From Klebsiella michiganensis (GTDB lineage: Bacteria; Pseudomonadota; Gammaproteobacteria; Enterobacterales; Enterobacteriaceae): 64,000 nt of DNA. The notes beneath the pieces are model-generated. The model had not been told where the DNA came from. It did not search any database and worked only from the letters and a program-made list of their open reading frames with translations. This document shows, piece after piece, positions 16,176 to 25,444 of the stretch. Position 1 is the stretch's first letter; every line of letters begins with the position of its first letter. Where the stretch lies: positions 868,001 to 932,000 of the forward strand of contig CP011077.1 in NCBI GenBank assembly GCA_000963575.1, written 5' to 3'. Made by a program: the position numbers and the translations under genes.

Positions 16176-17423
16176 ATGTCGCAGGCCAACCTCAGCGAAA
16201 CTCTCTTTAAGCCCAGATTCAAACACCCGGAAACGTCCACGCTTGTCCGTCGCGCGCGGCATACCGCTACGCCTGCGATTCAGTCCGCGTTGGATGGCAA
16301 AAACGTGCCCCACTGGTACCGCATGATCAACCGCCTGATGTGGATCTGGCGAGGAGTCGATCCGCGTGAAATCCTCGAAGTACAGGCCCGGATTGCCTGC
16401 ACCGAGGCTGAACGTACCAATGACGATCTGTTTGATACCGTGATGGGCTACCGCGGGGGGAACTGGATCTACGAATGGTCGAAGCAGGCGATGCTCTGGC
16501 AGCAGCGTGCCGGCCAGGAAACGGACGAAGAGAAAATCGGCAAATGCTGGCTGCAGGCGGCGAACCTCTACAGCATTGCGGCTTACCCGCACCTGAAGGG
16601 GGATGCGCTGGCGGAGCAGGCTCAGGTGCTGGCTAACCGGGCTTACGAAGAGGCGGCTCCCCGGCTCTCGGGCGGGCTACGCGAGCTTGAATTCCCGATG
16701 ACCGGCGGCGGTACCATCAGCGGCTTCCTGCATATGCCTAAAGGGGCAGAAGGGCCATTCCCGACCGTGCTGATGTGCGGCGGCCTGGATGCCTTACAGA
16801 GCGATTATTACAGCCTGTTTGAGAAATATTTTGCCCCGCAGGGCATCGCGATGCTGACTATCGACATGCCGTCAGTGGGCTTCTCCTCTAAGTGGAAACT
16901 GACTCAGGATTCCAGCGTGCTACACCAGCACGTACTCAAAGCGTTGCCCAACATTCCGTGGGTTGACCACACGCGTGTCGCAGCATTTGGCTTCCGCTTT
17001 GGCGCCAACGTTGCCGTGCGCCTGGCCTACCTCGAAGCGCCACGCCTGAAAGCTGTGGCCTGCCTTGGGCCGGTAGTTCACGCCCTGCTGAGTGACCCGC
17101 AGCGCCAGGCCAACGTGCCGGAGATGTACATTGATGTGCTGGCCAGCCGCCTGGGAATGACCAGCATCTCCGATAGCGCGCTCAGCGTGGAGCTGAACCG
17201 CTACTCCCTGAAAACGCAGGGCCTGCTGGGCCGCCGCTGCCCAACGCCAATGCTGTCTGGCTTTTGGGAGAACGATCCGTTCAGCCCGGAAGAAGAATCT
17301 CGTTTAATCACTTCGTCATCTGCCGACGGCAAATTACTCCAGATCCCGTTCAAGCCGGTGTATCAAAACTTTGACAAAGCGCTGCAGGAAATTACCGGTT
17401 GGGTGAAGCAAAGATTACGTTAA
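16176..17423 (+). CDS. frsA: FrsA, fermentation-respiration switch protein (alpha/beta hydrolase fold)
   Basis: A 415-residue protein very similar to E. coli FrsA (YafA). It has an alpha/beta hydrolase fold, with FPTVLMCGGLDA and FGFRFGANVA in place of the classical esterase nucleophile elbow. In E. coli and Vibrio it has been linked to IIA-Glc binding and the balance of fermentation and respiration; its enzymatic role is disputed. The start MSQANLSETLFK follows E. coli and discards 34 upstream codons. It lies between gpt and crl as in E. coli. Confidence 0.94.
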   Translation: MSQANLSETLFKPRFKHPETSTLVRRARHTATPAIQSALDGKNVPHWYRMINRLMWIWRGVDPREILEVQARIACTEAERTNDDLFDTVMGYRGGNWIYEWSKQAMLWQQRAGQETDEEKIGKCWLQAANLYSIAAYPHLKGDALAEQAQVLANRAYEEAAPRLSGGLRELEFPMTGGGTISGFLHMPKGAEGPFPTVLMCGGLDALQSDYYSLFEKYFAPQGIAMLTIDMPSVGFSSKWKLTQDSSVLHQHVLKALPNIPWVDHTRVAAFGFRFGANVAVRLAYLEAPRLKAVACLGPVVHALLSDPQRQANVPEMYIDVLASRLGMTSISDSALSVELNRYSLKTQGLLGRRCPTPMLSGFWENDPFSPEEESRLITSSSADGKLLQIPFKPVYQNFDKALQEITGWVKQRLR

Positions 17424-17480
17424 ATATTTGCTAAATTTCGACGGTTTGCTAAAACAGTTTCTTCACAACAGGAGATTGTA

Positions 17481-17882
17481 ATGACGTTACCGAGTGGACA
17501 CCCGAAAAGTAGACTGATCAGAAAGTTCGCCTCGCTTGGCCCGTACATCCGGGAAGAGCAGTGTGAAGACAACCGTTTCTTCTTCGATTGCCTGGCGGTG
17601 TGCGTTAACGTAAAGCCCGCGCCGGAGAAACGCGAGTTTTGGGGATGGTGGATGGTGCTGGAAGCCCAGGAAAAGCAATTTACCTACACCTGGCAGTTCG
17701 GCCTGTTTGATAAAGACGGCAAATGGACGGCAACCCCGGCAAAAGATAAAGAAGTGGACGAAAAACTGGAGCAGACGCTGCGCGGTTTCCACGGACGCCT
17801 GAAAGATTTACTCGCCAGCCTGGAGCTTGGGCTGGTGCCTGCCGAGAACTTTGCGGAAAAACCGCTTAAACTCTCCGCCTGA
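17481..17882 (+). CDS. crl: Crl, sigma-S activator
   Basis: A 133-residue protein, the same length as E. coli Crl. Crl binds RpoS and favours RNA polymerase holoenzyme formation, promoting curli and stationary-phase genes. Conserved blocks are PRSRL-type start (HPKSRLIRKFASLGPYIRE) and FWGWWMVLE. AGGAG precedes ATG 17481. A strong bidirectional terminator separates it from the convergent phoE. Confidence 0.97.
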   Translation: MTLPSGHPKSRLIRKFASLGPYIREEQCEDNRFFFDCLAVCVNVKPAPEKREFWGWWMVLEAQEKQFTYTWQFGLFDKDGKWTATPAKDKEVDEKLEQTLRGFHGRLKDLLASLELGLVPAENFAEKPLKLSA

Positions 17883-17886
17883 AAAT

Positions 17887-17920
17887 AAAAAATCCCCGTC
17901 AACCTGACGGGGATTTTTTT
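17887..17920. terminator. Bidirectional terminator between crl and phoE
   Basis: The A-run, stem ATCCCCGTCA / TGACGGGGAT and T-run are symmetrical, so the structure can end both transcripts. Confidence 0.9.
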
Positions 17921-17937
17921 ATCCGCAGTATCGCGAA

Positions 17938-19047
17938 TTAGAACTGGTACACCATACCTACCGCAACAACGTCGTCGTTGTTCAGCTTCAGCTTGTTGTT
18001 GTCGCTCAGCTGGTTGATTTTGTAATCAACGAACGCTGACATGTTTTTGTTGAAGTAATAGGTGGCGGCCACGTCGATGTATTTCACCAGATCCGCATCA
18101 CCAATGCCTTCGATGTCTTTCGCTTTGGACTGCACATAGCCCAGGGATGGACGCAGACCGAAGTCGAACTGGTACTGAGCGATGGCTTCGAACGCCTGGT
18201 TTTTGTTAGCAAAACCAGACACGCTGCTGCTGGTGCCCGCCAGGGAACCCGGGACGCTGATTGGGTTCATGTTACGGGTTTCAGCGTAGATAGTTGCCAG
18301 GTAAACGTTGTTTTTGTCGTACTTGATGCCGGTGGTCCAGGCTTCAGCTTTATCGCCTTTGCCGTAAGCGGACGCTTTCTGCGCATTAGTACGGTTAGAG
18401 TTGGCGTATGCTGCGCCCACGCTCAGGCCGGTGTCAGCGATGTCGTAAGACAGGCTGGTACCGAAGCCGTCGCCGTTCTGACGAGAAGTATCGGTGCGGG
18501 TGTTCGCGCTGTCAGCCCCGTTTTTGCCCTGGTATTGCAGAGCCAGCTTCAGGCCATCAACCAGACCGAAGAAGTTGTTGTTGCGGTAAGTCGCCACGCC
18601 GGTCGCACGGCCGGTCATAAAGGTGTCGGTTCTGACGAAAGAGTCATCGCCGAACTCTGGCATCATATTGGTGTAAGAGGCGATGTTGTACAGCACGCCG
18701 TAGTTACGACCGTAGTCGAATGAGCCGTAGTCACCGGCTTTCAGGCCCGCAAACGCCAGGCGAGTTTTGGTGCCGGTAGAGTCGTTTTCTGCTTTGTTAC
18801 CCGCAATCTGGTATTCCCACTGGCCGTAACCGGTCAGCTGGCTGTTAATCTGAGTTTCACCTTTAAAGCCCAGGCGAGCGTAAGTCTGGTCGCCATCGGA
18901 ACCGGTGTTATCGCTGAAGTAATGTTCAGCTTTTACGCGGCCATAGATGTCAACCTTGTTGCCGTTTTTGTTATAAACTTCGGCTGCCTGAGAAGCAGAA
19001 GCAGCCACGATGCCCATTACCACTAATGCCAGTGTGCTCTTTTTCAT
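17938..19047 (-). CDS. phoE: PhoE, phosphate-limitation-induced outer-membrane porin
   Basis: A 369-residue general porin with signal peptide MKKSTLALVVMGIVAASASQA and mature start AEVYNKNGNK. The Enterobacteriaceae trimeric-porin pattern is complete, ending VAVGMVYQF with the terminal Phe needed for BAM assembly. Loop 3 contains the PEFGDD segment typical of OmpF/C/PhoE. The PhoE identity rests on position (crl-phoE-proB) and on a Pho box 88 bp upstream; anion selectivity is expected for the subfamily. Confidence 0.94.
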   Translation of the reverse strand: MKKSTLALVVMGIVAASASQAAEVYNKNGNKVDIYGRVKAEHYFSDNTGSDGDQTYARLGFKGETQINSQLTGYGQWEYQIAGNKAENDSTGTKTRLAFAGLKAGDYGSFDYGRNYGVLYNIASYTNMMPEFGDDSFVRTDTFMTGRATGVATYRNNNFFGLVDGLKLALQYQGKNGADSANTRTDTSRQNGDGFGTSLSYDIADTGLSVGAAYANSNRTNAQKASAYGKGDKAEAWTTGIKYDKNNVYLATIYAETRNMNPISVPGSLAGTSSSVSGFANKNQAFEAIAQYQFDFGLRPSLGYVQSKAKDIEGIGDADLVKYIDVAATYYFNKNMSAFVDYKINQLSDNNKLKLNNDDVVAVGMVYQF

Positions 19048-19134
19048 TTGTTATCCCAAGAATGATGAAAGCTTGCAAAATTGATCCAGGAGTCGGGCTC
19101 CTGCTAAAAACAGGAAGGGTTTTATCGTTCTCAG

Positions 19135-19152
19135 ATTAAAGATTTATGACAA
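19135..19152 (-). promoter_or_regulatory. Pho box of phoE (PhoB site)
   Basis: On the minus strand TTGTCATAAATCTTTAAT matches the 18-bp PhoB consensus CTGTCATAWAWCTGTCAY at 15 positions. It is oriented toward phoE, where the second half replaces a -35 element. Confidence 0.75.
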
Positions 19153-19189
19153 TTTAGGAGAAAGATTAAATAAACGTAATAAAGTTTAA

Positions 19190-19207
19190 ATGTCATAAAA
19201 ATGTAAA
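19190..19207 (+). promoter_or_regulatory. Second, inverted Pho-box-like site
   Basis: ATGTCATAAAAATGTAAA on the plus strand is a weaker match to the same consensus. It is in opposite orientation and its near edge is 38 bp from the main site. E. coli phoE is reported to have an upstream Pho box in inverse orientation, so this may be its counterpart. Confidence 0.45.
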
Positions 19208-19345
19208 ATATATCCGCTATGGTCAGCGATCCTTTCTCGCTTATTAACCCTTTTCCCACGCCGCCTGTTGGCAAGCCGCGCGACTCCTGTTACAACGTCA
19301 TCTGGCTTTTTAATTTCCCCTTATTCGTAGAAACGGCAGAGAATC

Positions 19346-20449
19346 ATGAGTGACAGCCAGACGCTGGTCGTAAAACTAGGCACCAGCGTATTAACCGGTG
19401 GCTCCCGCCGCCTGAACCGCGCCCATATTGTTGAACTGGTTCGCCAGTGTGCCCAGCTGCACGCGGCGGGGCATCGTATTGTGATTGTGACCTCCGGGGC
19501 GATTGCCGCCGGACGTGAACACCTCGGCTACCCCGAACTCCCCGCCACCATCGCGTCCAAGCAGCTGCTGGCCGCGGTAGGGCAAAGTCGCCTGATTCAG
19601 CTCTGGGAACAACTGTTCTCTATTTACGGTATTCACGTCGGGCAGATGCTGCTGACCCGCGCCGATATGGAAGACCGTGAACGCTTCCTTAATGCCCGCG
19701 ACACGCTCAGAGCGCTGTTAGATAACAACATTGTGCCGGTCATTAATGAAAACGATGCCGTGGCGACGGCGGAAATCAAAGTCGGCGATAACGACAACCT
19801 GTCCGCACTGGCGGCGATCCTGGCCGGGGCCGACAAGCTGCTGCTGCTCACCGACCAGCAGGGCCTGTACACCGCTGACCCGCGTAACAACCCGGCAGCG
19901 GAACTGATCAAAGAAGTGCACGGCATTGACGATGCGCTGCGCGCCATTGCGGGCGACAGCGTTTCCGGCCTCGGTACGGGCGGCATGGGCACTAAACTCC
20001 AGGCGGCCGACGTGGCCTGCCGCGCGGGTATCGACGTCATCATCGCCGCGGGCAGCAAGCCTGGCGTTATCGGCGACGTGATGGCCGGCAATCCTGTGGG
20101 CACGCGCTTCCACGCGCAGCAGTCGCCGCTGGAGAACCGTAAACGCTGGATCTTTGGCGCTCCACCGGCCGGTGAAATCACCGTGGATGACGGCGCCCTG
20201 TCCGCTATTCTGGAACGCGGTAGCTCGTTACTGCCCAAAGGCATTAAAAGCGTGAGTGGCAACTTCTCCCGCGGGGAAGTGATCCGCATTCGCAGCCTGG
20301 AAGGGCGCGACATCGCCCATGGCGTTTGCCGCTATAACAGCGACGCGCTGCGCCGCATTGCCGGGCATCACTCCCAGCAAATCGACGAAATTCTCGGCTA
20401 TGAATACGGCCCGGTGGCCGTGCATCGCGACGACATGATTGTTAATTAA
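19346..20449 (+). CDS. proB: ProB, glutamate 5-kinase
   Basis: A 367-residue enzyme, the first step of proline synthesis. The amino-acid kinase domain (residues 1-260) starts with QTLVVKLGTSVLTGG and holds the TSGAIAAG loop. A C-terminal PUA domain (about 275-367) follows. It forms an operon with proA 11 bp downstream, and ProA binds the unstable glutamyl phosphate. Feedback inhibition by proline is the usual control. Confidence 0.97.
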   Translation: MSDSQTLVVKLGTSVLTGGSRRLNRAHIVELVRQCAQLHAAGHRIVIVTSGAIAAGREHLGYPELPATIASKQLLAAVGQSRLIQLWEQLFSIYGIHVGQMLLTRADMEDRERFLNARDTLRALLDNNIVPVINENDAVATAEIKVGDNDNLSALAAILAGADKLLLLTDQQGLYTADPRNNPAAELIKEVHGIDDALRAIAGDSVSGLGTGGMGTKLQAADVACRAGIDVIIAAGSKPGVIGDVMAGNPVGTRFHAQQSPLENRKRWIFGAPPAGEITVDDGALSAILERGSSLLPKGIKSVSGNFSRGEVIRIRSLEGRDIAHGVCRYNSDALRRIAGHHSQQIDEILGYEYGPVAVHRDDMIVN

Positions 20450-20460
20450 GGAGCAGATCA

Positions 20461-21714
20461 ATGCTTGAACAAATGGGCAAAGCGGCAAAAGAGGCCTCTT
20501 ACCAGCTGGCACTGCTCTCCGGCCGCGAAAAAAATCGCGTGCTGGAAAAAATTGCCGACTACCTTGAAGCGCGCTCGGAGCAAATCCTGACCGCGAACCA
20601 GCAGGACGTGGACGAGGCGCGTAAAAACGGCCTCAGCGACGCCATGCTTGACCGCCTGCAGCTCACCCCGGCCCGCCTGAAAGGCATCGCCGACGATGTG
20701 CGTCAGGTGTGTAGCCTCGCCGACCCGGTCGGGCAGGTGATCGACGGCGGGCTGCTGGACAGCGGGCTGCGCATCGAGCGCCGCCGCGTGCCGCTCGGCG
20801 TGGTGGGCGTTATCTATGAAGCCCGCCCGAACGTTACCGTGGACGTCGCCTCTCTGTGCCTGAAAACCGGCAATGCCGCGATTCTGCGCGGCGGGAAAGA
20901 AACCTGGCGCACCAACAACGCCACGGTGGGGGTGATCCAGCAGGCGCTGGAAGATTGCGGCCTGCCGAAAGCGGCGGTTCAGGCGATTGAAAACCCTGAC
21001 CGCGCGCTGGTCACTGAGATGCTGCGTCTCGATCGCTACATCGACATGCTGATCCCACGCGGTGGCGCGGGCCTGCATAAACTTTGCCGCGAACAGTCGA
21101 CGATCCCGGTGATCACCGGCGGGATTGGCGTGTGCCATATCGTGGTGGACGACACCGCCGAGATTGAACCGGCGCTGAAAATTATCGTGAACGCCAAAAC
21201 CCAGCGCCCGAGCACCTGCAACACGGTGGAAACGCTGCTGGTGCACCAGGCGATTGCCGACCGCTTTCTGCCTGCACTGAGCAAGCAGATGGCTGAGTCT
21301 GGCGTGACGCTGCATGCTGACGAGAAGTCGCTGCCTGGGCTGCAAGCCGGCCCGGCTGTGGTGGAAGCGGTGAAAGAGGCGGATTACAACGACGAATGGC
21401 TGTCGCTGCACCTGAATGTGAAAGTAGTGGCCGATCTCGATGCTGCCATCGCCCATATTCGCGAACACGGCACCCAGCATTCGGACGCTATCCTGACCCG
21501 CACGCTGCGCAACGCGAACCGCTTTATTAACGAAGTGGATTCCTCGGCGGTGTACGTCAACGCCTCAACCCGCTTCACCGACGGCGCCCAGTTCGGGCTG
21601 GGCGCGGAAGTGGCGGTCAGCACCCAGAAGCTGCACGCCCGCGGCCCGATGGGGCTTGAAGCTTTAACCACCTACAAATGGATCGGCTTCGGCGACGACA
21701 CTATTCGTGCGTAA
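20461..21714 (+). CDS. proA: ProA, glutamate-5-semialdehyde dehydrogenase
   Basis: A 417-residue NADPH-dependent reductase, the second proline step, the same length as E. coli. The catalytic Cys lies in QRPSTCNTVETLL. AGGAG (AAGGAGCAGATC) precedes the ATG. It is followed by an inverted repeat and the thrW tRNA gene, as in E. coli. Confidence 0.97.
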   Translation: MLEQMGKAAKEASYQLALLSGREKNRVLEKIADYLEARSEQILTANQQDVDEARKNGLSDAMLDRLQLTPARLKGIADDVRQVCSLADPVGQVIDGGLLDSGLRIERRRVPLGVVGVIYEARPNVTVDVASLCLKTGNAAILRGGKETWRTNNATVGVIQQALEDCGLPKAAVQAIENPDRALVTEMLRLDRYIDMLIPRGGAGLHKLCREQSTIPVITGGIGVCHIVVDDTAEIEPALKIIVNAKTQRPSTCNTVETLLVHQAIADRFLPALSKQMAESGVTLHADEKSLPGLQAGPAVVEAVKEADYNDEWLSLHLNVKVVADLDAAIAHIREHGTQHSDAILTRTLRNANRFINEVDSSAVYVNASTRFTDGAQFGLGAEVAVSTQKLHARGPMGLEALTTYKWIGFGDDTIRA

Positions 21715-21723
21715 TTGAAGATG

Positions 21724-21774
21724 GGGTGATGCAAAAACCAGCAGTCAGTTTGATAAGTGGTTGACGCATCACCC
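21724..21774. other. Inverted repeat between proA and thrW
   Basis: Perfect 9-bp arms GGGTGATGC (21724-21732) and GCATCACCC (21766-21774) with a 33-base loop. The right arm overlaps a TTGACG hexamer (21761-21766) that could be the thrW -35 element. It may be a proA mRNA end structure or an operator. Confidence 0.4.
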
Positions 21775-21825
21775 AATCTTACTTACCCTTTTACACCGCA
21801 GTCACGCTCGTGGCGCGGTCTGAAA

Positions 21826-21901
21826 GCCGATATAGCTCAGTTGGTAGAGCAGCGCATTCGTAATGCGAAGGTCGTAGGTTCGACTCCTATTATCGGCACC
21901 A
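21826..21901 (+). tRNA. thrW: tRNA-Thr (anticodon CGT)
   Basis: A 76-base cloverleaf with encoded CCA end. The acceptor stem GCCGATA pairs with TATCGGC, the anticodon arm is CGCAT-TCGTAAT-GCG with anticodon CGT, and the T-arm contains GGTTCGACTCC. The position after proA equals thrW, a common integration site of phages and islands; the AT-rich island starts right after it. Confidence 0.98.
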
Positions 21902-22458
21902 TCTTTTATTGTAAAATCATTGAGTTAATATTGCAGTGTTTTGCTTTGTTCAACACTAATGTGCATTTTTGCGCGTTGTAGGTGTGGCAAGATTGTGGCA
22001 GGTACAGTGAGATTTTTTGTGGCTCAATGCAAGGGTATGCTAACAGCATGTGTTACCTTTTAGCTCCCGCCTGTCTTGTCTTTTAACAATATTGCTATTT
22101 GATAGCTGCTGGTTACGGATGTTGTCAGTCTAGTTCACTGCCTGCACGGATGGGTCGAAAAGATGTTACTACAAAAAAATACATTCAAATACGTTTAGTC
22201 GACTATTTGGGTATTTGCATTCACTTGACTACCCACTTACATTTTACTTGGTCATCCCTAACAAAAAATGCATCCAATACCCTGCTATTGACAGGCAGCT
22301 TTGAGCGAGAAGCGGACGTTAAAAGTACATCGACAAGAAAACTGGCTCGATGTAAAACTTAAATATCTAGTTCTCCATAAATGAATGACGAAGGTTGTTT
22401 CAATGATAAGTCGAGGTCCGTATATTGGAATAACATCATTAGAATGGGAAATATAATT
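21902..22458. other. Gene-free AT-rich stretch after thrW, with two TGTGGCA repeats
   Basis: No credible coding frame is present. The heptamer TGTGGCA occurs at 21983-21989 and 21994-22000, 11 bp apart (one helical turn). Closely spaced direct repeats beside a tRNA are reminiscent of integrase arm sites, but no integrase gene remains in the window and no second copy of the tRNA 3' end was seen. Confidence 0.35.
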
Positions 22459-22983
22459 GTGTTTAGAACCCTCACTTTAACCTTACTGTTTCTGTCCCCA
22501 ACAATCTGCTTCGCTGCCTCACATGAAGAGGTTTTACGTTTAAATGCTGAACAAAAGGCAGGTAGCGAGGTTGTTTGTCATGCTCCACTCAATATTATTG
22601 TGGACCAGAAGCCTGTCACGTTGGATTTTAAAAACAACATGACCGTAATTTCTAATAAAGGTAACAATAGATCCTTTCAGGTCACCACAACGTTCATACC
22701 TTCTGGCACATCTACACCACTTATCACTCAACGCTATCATCTCGACGTCATTACAGACGAAACAGGTCAAACACATAAAATCGATCCAAATAGCGTCAGC
22801 GTAACAAGTCCTTACTCCTCGGAGTTGGCTCAAAAAAATGAATCTCAGCTTCGCAGTGCCCCTGAAAGTTATCAATCTGACAGCATGGTAACCGTGACTG
22901 ATTTCCCTAACTTCATCATTCAGGGATATGAAAATGGTCCTGTCACTCGATGTTCTATATCGACTTTAAACGGTAATGGGTAA
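22459..22983 (+). CDS. Secreted hypothetical protein
   Basis: No family is recognised. About 174 residues from GTG 22459 (GGGAA eight bases upstream) or 179 from ATG 22444. Both give a signal peptide (TLTLTLLFLSPTICFA, cleavage before ASHEE). The mature part has two Cys (VVCHAPL, VTRCSIS) that may form a disulphide. The 3' end runs into a heptanucleotide tandem repeat that supplies the stop codon, and an IS remnant begins there, so the natural C-terminus may have been cut. Its AT-rich base composition differs from the flanking core. Confidence 0.55.
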   Translation: MFRTLTLTLLFLSPTICFAASHEEVLRLNAEQKAGSEVVCHAPLNIIVDQKPVTLDFKNNMTVISNKGNNRSFQVTTTFIPSGTSTPLITQRYHLDVITDETGQTHKIDPNSVSVTSPYSSELAQKNESQLRSAPESYQSDSMVTVTDFPNFIIQGYENGPVTRCSISTLNGNG

Positions 22984-23006
22984 TGGGTAATGGGTAATGG
23001 GTAATG
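22972..23006 (+). repeat. Five tandem copies of GGTAATG
   Basis: A 35-base array of a perfect 7-bp unit at the junction between the secreted ORF and an IS3-type remnant. The stop TAA (22981-22983) is formed by the first two units, so copy-number change would not alter the encoded C-terminus. Confidence 0.9.
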
Positions 23007-23906
23007 CCGTTATGAAGTCTATCGGCACCTGACATACCGTTTAGGATGTATGCCGTGAATCCAGTATGTCAGAAGCCAACTGTTACAACAGTTAAGCGAA
23101 ATATGGTGGGATAGAAGCGGCTGATATTAAAAAGATCAAAGGTCTTGAAGACAAGAACCGGTGGCTTAAATAGATGTTTGCCGACCTATGTCTGGAAAAT
23201 TACGAGTCAAAAAATTTAGTATAAAAAAGCTTTGAAATCAGTTGTAAAGCGGGAGCTCGCCAGCTATCAGATAGCACAATTTGCCATGAGTATCCGTCAG
23301 GCCTGCAGGACATTATCGCTGAGCAGGACGATATATTTTTACTAGGCCGAGACCCGCCGAGATGAACCGGTGATCTAGGCGATGACCGAAATGGCAGAAA
23401 GCTATCTGTTATACGGTTTTAAGAAGCTATTTCAGGTATTCCAGATAGTGCTGCTGCTGGAATCATAAGCGTGTACACCGGGTTTACTGCCTGCTGAAAC
23501 CAAATTTTCGTCGAAAAGGAAAGCGAGGTATGCTGGTGTGTAATCCGACTCCGTTGGTAACACCTGAATCGCTGAACCAGTTCTGACCTATCGATTTTAT
23601 GCAGGATGCGTTTGTCTGCGGCAGACGCTTCCGGATCTTCAATGTGGTGGATGATTTTCATCGTGAGGTGCTGGTGATAGAATCGTTCTGTATATCCCTG
23701 CTCAGCGTGTCATTCGGGTACTGTATCGGGTAAACTTCTTGTATTTTTATCAGTTCAGAATACTGCACGAGGTCTGGACATCACAGAGTACTGGTCGACA
23801 GAATACAACAGCGAGCGACTTCATGAATCCCTTAATAATCTGATATCGAAGGAATATCGGCTGATAGCTGAAAAAATGGAAGTCGCAAAAAATGCATGGA
23901 AATAAA
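23007..23906 (+). pseudogene. Decayed IS3-family transposase, copy 1
   Basis: Translated piecewise, it retains OrfA (KSIGT-stop-HTV-stop-DVCRE, then YGGIEAADIKKIKGLEDKNR, then MFADLCLEN) and OrfB pieces ending YNSERLHESLNNL...AWK. Many stops and frameshifts interrupt it. Comparison with the better kept copy at 25909-26376 identifies each piece. The OrfA start is lost at the GGTAATG array. It cannot encode an active transposase. Confidence 0.8.
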
Positions 23907-24003
23907 ATGGATAAGCTTACACCTAATGTGATTCTCATTGGCTTAGTCAGGAAGTTAATATCTAATAAATCAGTCCATTCAATATGAGGTGTGAATATTT
24001 TAC

Positions 24004-25251
24004 ATGAACTACTTCTGGATTACGCAAAGGCCAAAGTCACAAAAAAAAGAACTTGAGAATGGCTGGATCAGTGCAAGGCCAGCAAAAAAACACAACCATT
24101 ATAGAGAAATAGTTAAAACAATTAAGAAAGGCGACCTCATTTTTTTCTGTAGTCGTGGGGTAATAAATTATGTGGGGTTTGCGCTCACCTCGTTTATATC
24201 AGAAACTGACAAAATAGGTGAGCTCTGGAAGGTAAAGATTAAATCTTATCGGTTAGAAATGCCTATAAGGATTAGTAATCATAGAGAATATCTTTTAGAG
24301 AAAAGAACGGGAAAGTATTCGCCAATCACGTATTTAGGTACAGCGCACCAAGGCTACTGCTCCGTAATTAGTAAGGTGATTGCATGGTATTTACTTTCAA
24401 GGGCTGGAGTATATTATAAAAATAACAGTATAGTTGAATTGGAAAAATCGATAGGATACAGGGATACGAAATCGGTAAGTTATAGAGTTTCCAATTTGAA
24501 TGCTTTGATGTCTTCTCTTTCTAGAGAGAATGTTTTAGAAGCACTGGGTAATTTTGATGGGTTGATATATTCTGATTTTAAATACCAAAAATCAACAACC
24601 TATGACCTTGAATATCATGGGGTTAGATATCCACCTAAAGTCATTTTTGGTATTTCAGCTATTGCATTGATTAATAGACCGTTGTTTGCTGATGAATTTA
24701 GCGGAGGAGTGAATTCACCTTGTTTTGATATATTAGATAAACTTGGGTTTAACATCGTTAAAAAGAATAAAGCTAATGATGACTATGAGTTTGAACATAT
24801 TGATTTTCTAATCAATGATATTGAAATGATTGAAAATGACGATTCAATCTCGGTAACAGAACGTGAACAACTTATAGCCGCACGTAAAGGTCAGGGGAAG
24901 TACAGGAAAGAATTAGTTAAACTATATGGAAAATGTATCGTTACTGGTATTCCGTATGAATTTATGCTTAGAGCAAGCCATATCAAGCCTTGGAGATCAT
25001 CAAATAATAAAGAACGACTTGATCCTTTTAATGGTTTGTTACTTTCTTCAAATATAGATATTTTATTTGATAAAGGATTGTTGAGCTTCAAAAATAGTGG
25101 TGAATTAATTTTATGTAATGAGTTAAACAATGAACACACGCTTCATCTTTTGGGGATCGACTTACACAAAAAAGTGAAGATATCATCAAACACTTTCCAA
25201 TATCTAGATTGGCATCGTAAAAATGTTTTTGGACGATACAAAGGGAAGTAA
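24004..25251 (+). CDS. EVE-like/HNH protein, probable modification-dependent (type IV-like) restriction endonuclease
   Basis: 415 residues, markedly AT-rich. Three parts are visible. Residues 1 to about 110 look like an EVE/PUA-type domain (MNYFWITQ start, KKGDLIFFCSRGVINYVGFA), a fold that reads modified bases. Residues about 175-255 contain GVRYPPKVIFGISA and FSGGVNS..FDILDKLGF, a segment also seen in ScoMcrA-type enzymes. The C-terminal HNH_2 nuclease (about 295-400) has KCIVTGIP, RASHIKPWR and NGLLLSSNIDILFDKGL, with catalytic His in ASHIKPW. No methyltransferase is nearby, which fits a stand-alone modification-dependent defence enzyme. Domain calls are by motif; activity is inferred. Confidence 0.75.
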   Translation: MNYFWITQRPKSQKKELENGWISARPAKKHNHYREIVKTIKKGDLIFFCSRGVINYVGFALTSFISETDKIGELWKVKIKSYRLEMPIRISNHREYLLEKRTGKYSPITYLGTAHQGYCSVISKVIAWYLLSRAGVYYKNNSIVELEKSIGYRDTKSVSYRVSNLNALMSSLSRENVLEALGNFDGLIYSDFKYQKSTTYDLEYHGVRYPPKVIFGISAIALINRPLFADEFSGGVNSPCFDILDKLGFNIVKKNKANDDYEFEHIDFLINDIEMIENDDSISVTEREQLIAARKGQGKYRKELVKLYGKCIVTGIPYEFMLRASHIKPWRSSNNKERLDPFNGLLLSSNIDILFDKGLLSFKNSGELILCNELNNEHTLHLLGIDLHKKVKISSNTFQYLDWHRKNVFGRYKGK

Positions 25252-25271
25252 ATTAAAGCTCAGTGCTTTTG

Positions 25272-25300
25272 AGTCAGTATATATTAAAAATATACTGACT
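25272..25300. terminator. Hairpin after the HNH gene
   Basis: Perfect 11-bp stem AGTCAGTATAT / ATATACTGACT with a 7-base loop, 20 bases past the stop. There is only a weak T tract. Confidence 0.5.
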
Positions 25301-25444
25301 TGATTATGTCTGAACAAAATACTGCTTTAGAATTTTGACTGATTTGATTTTTCATAACATTTTTTTAGAGGTGAGGCCTCGTTATCCGTATAGGTAATGC
25401 TTGTTAAAATTACTTTGAATATTGAATTACGAACACTAAAACCT

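Noticed and set aside
22972..23006. Heptamer array as a phase-variation switch
   Set aside because: The stop codon is formed by the first units, so changing copy number does not alter the reading of the upstream ORF.
23019..23029. Ten bases TATCGGCACC identical to the 3' end of thrW, a possible att site
   Set aside because: They fall inside the IS3 OrfA remnant and correspond codon by codon to KSVEAGRT of the better kept copy, so the match is a coincidence.
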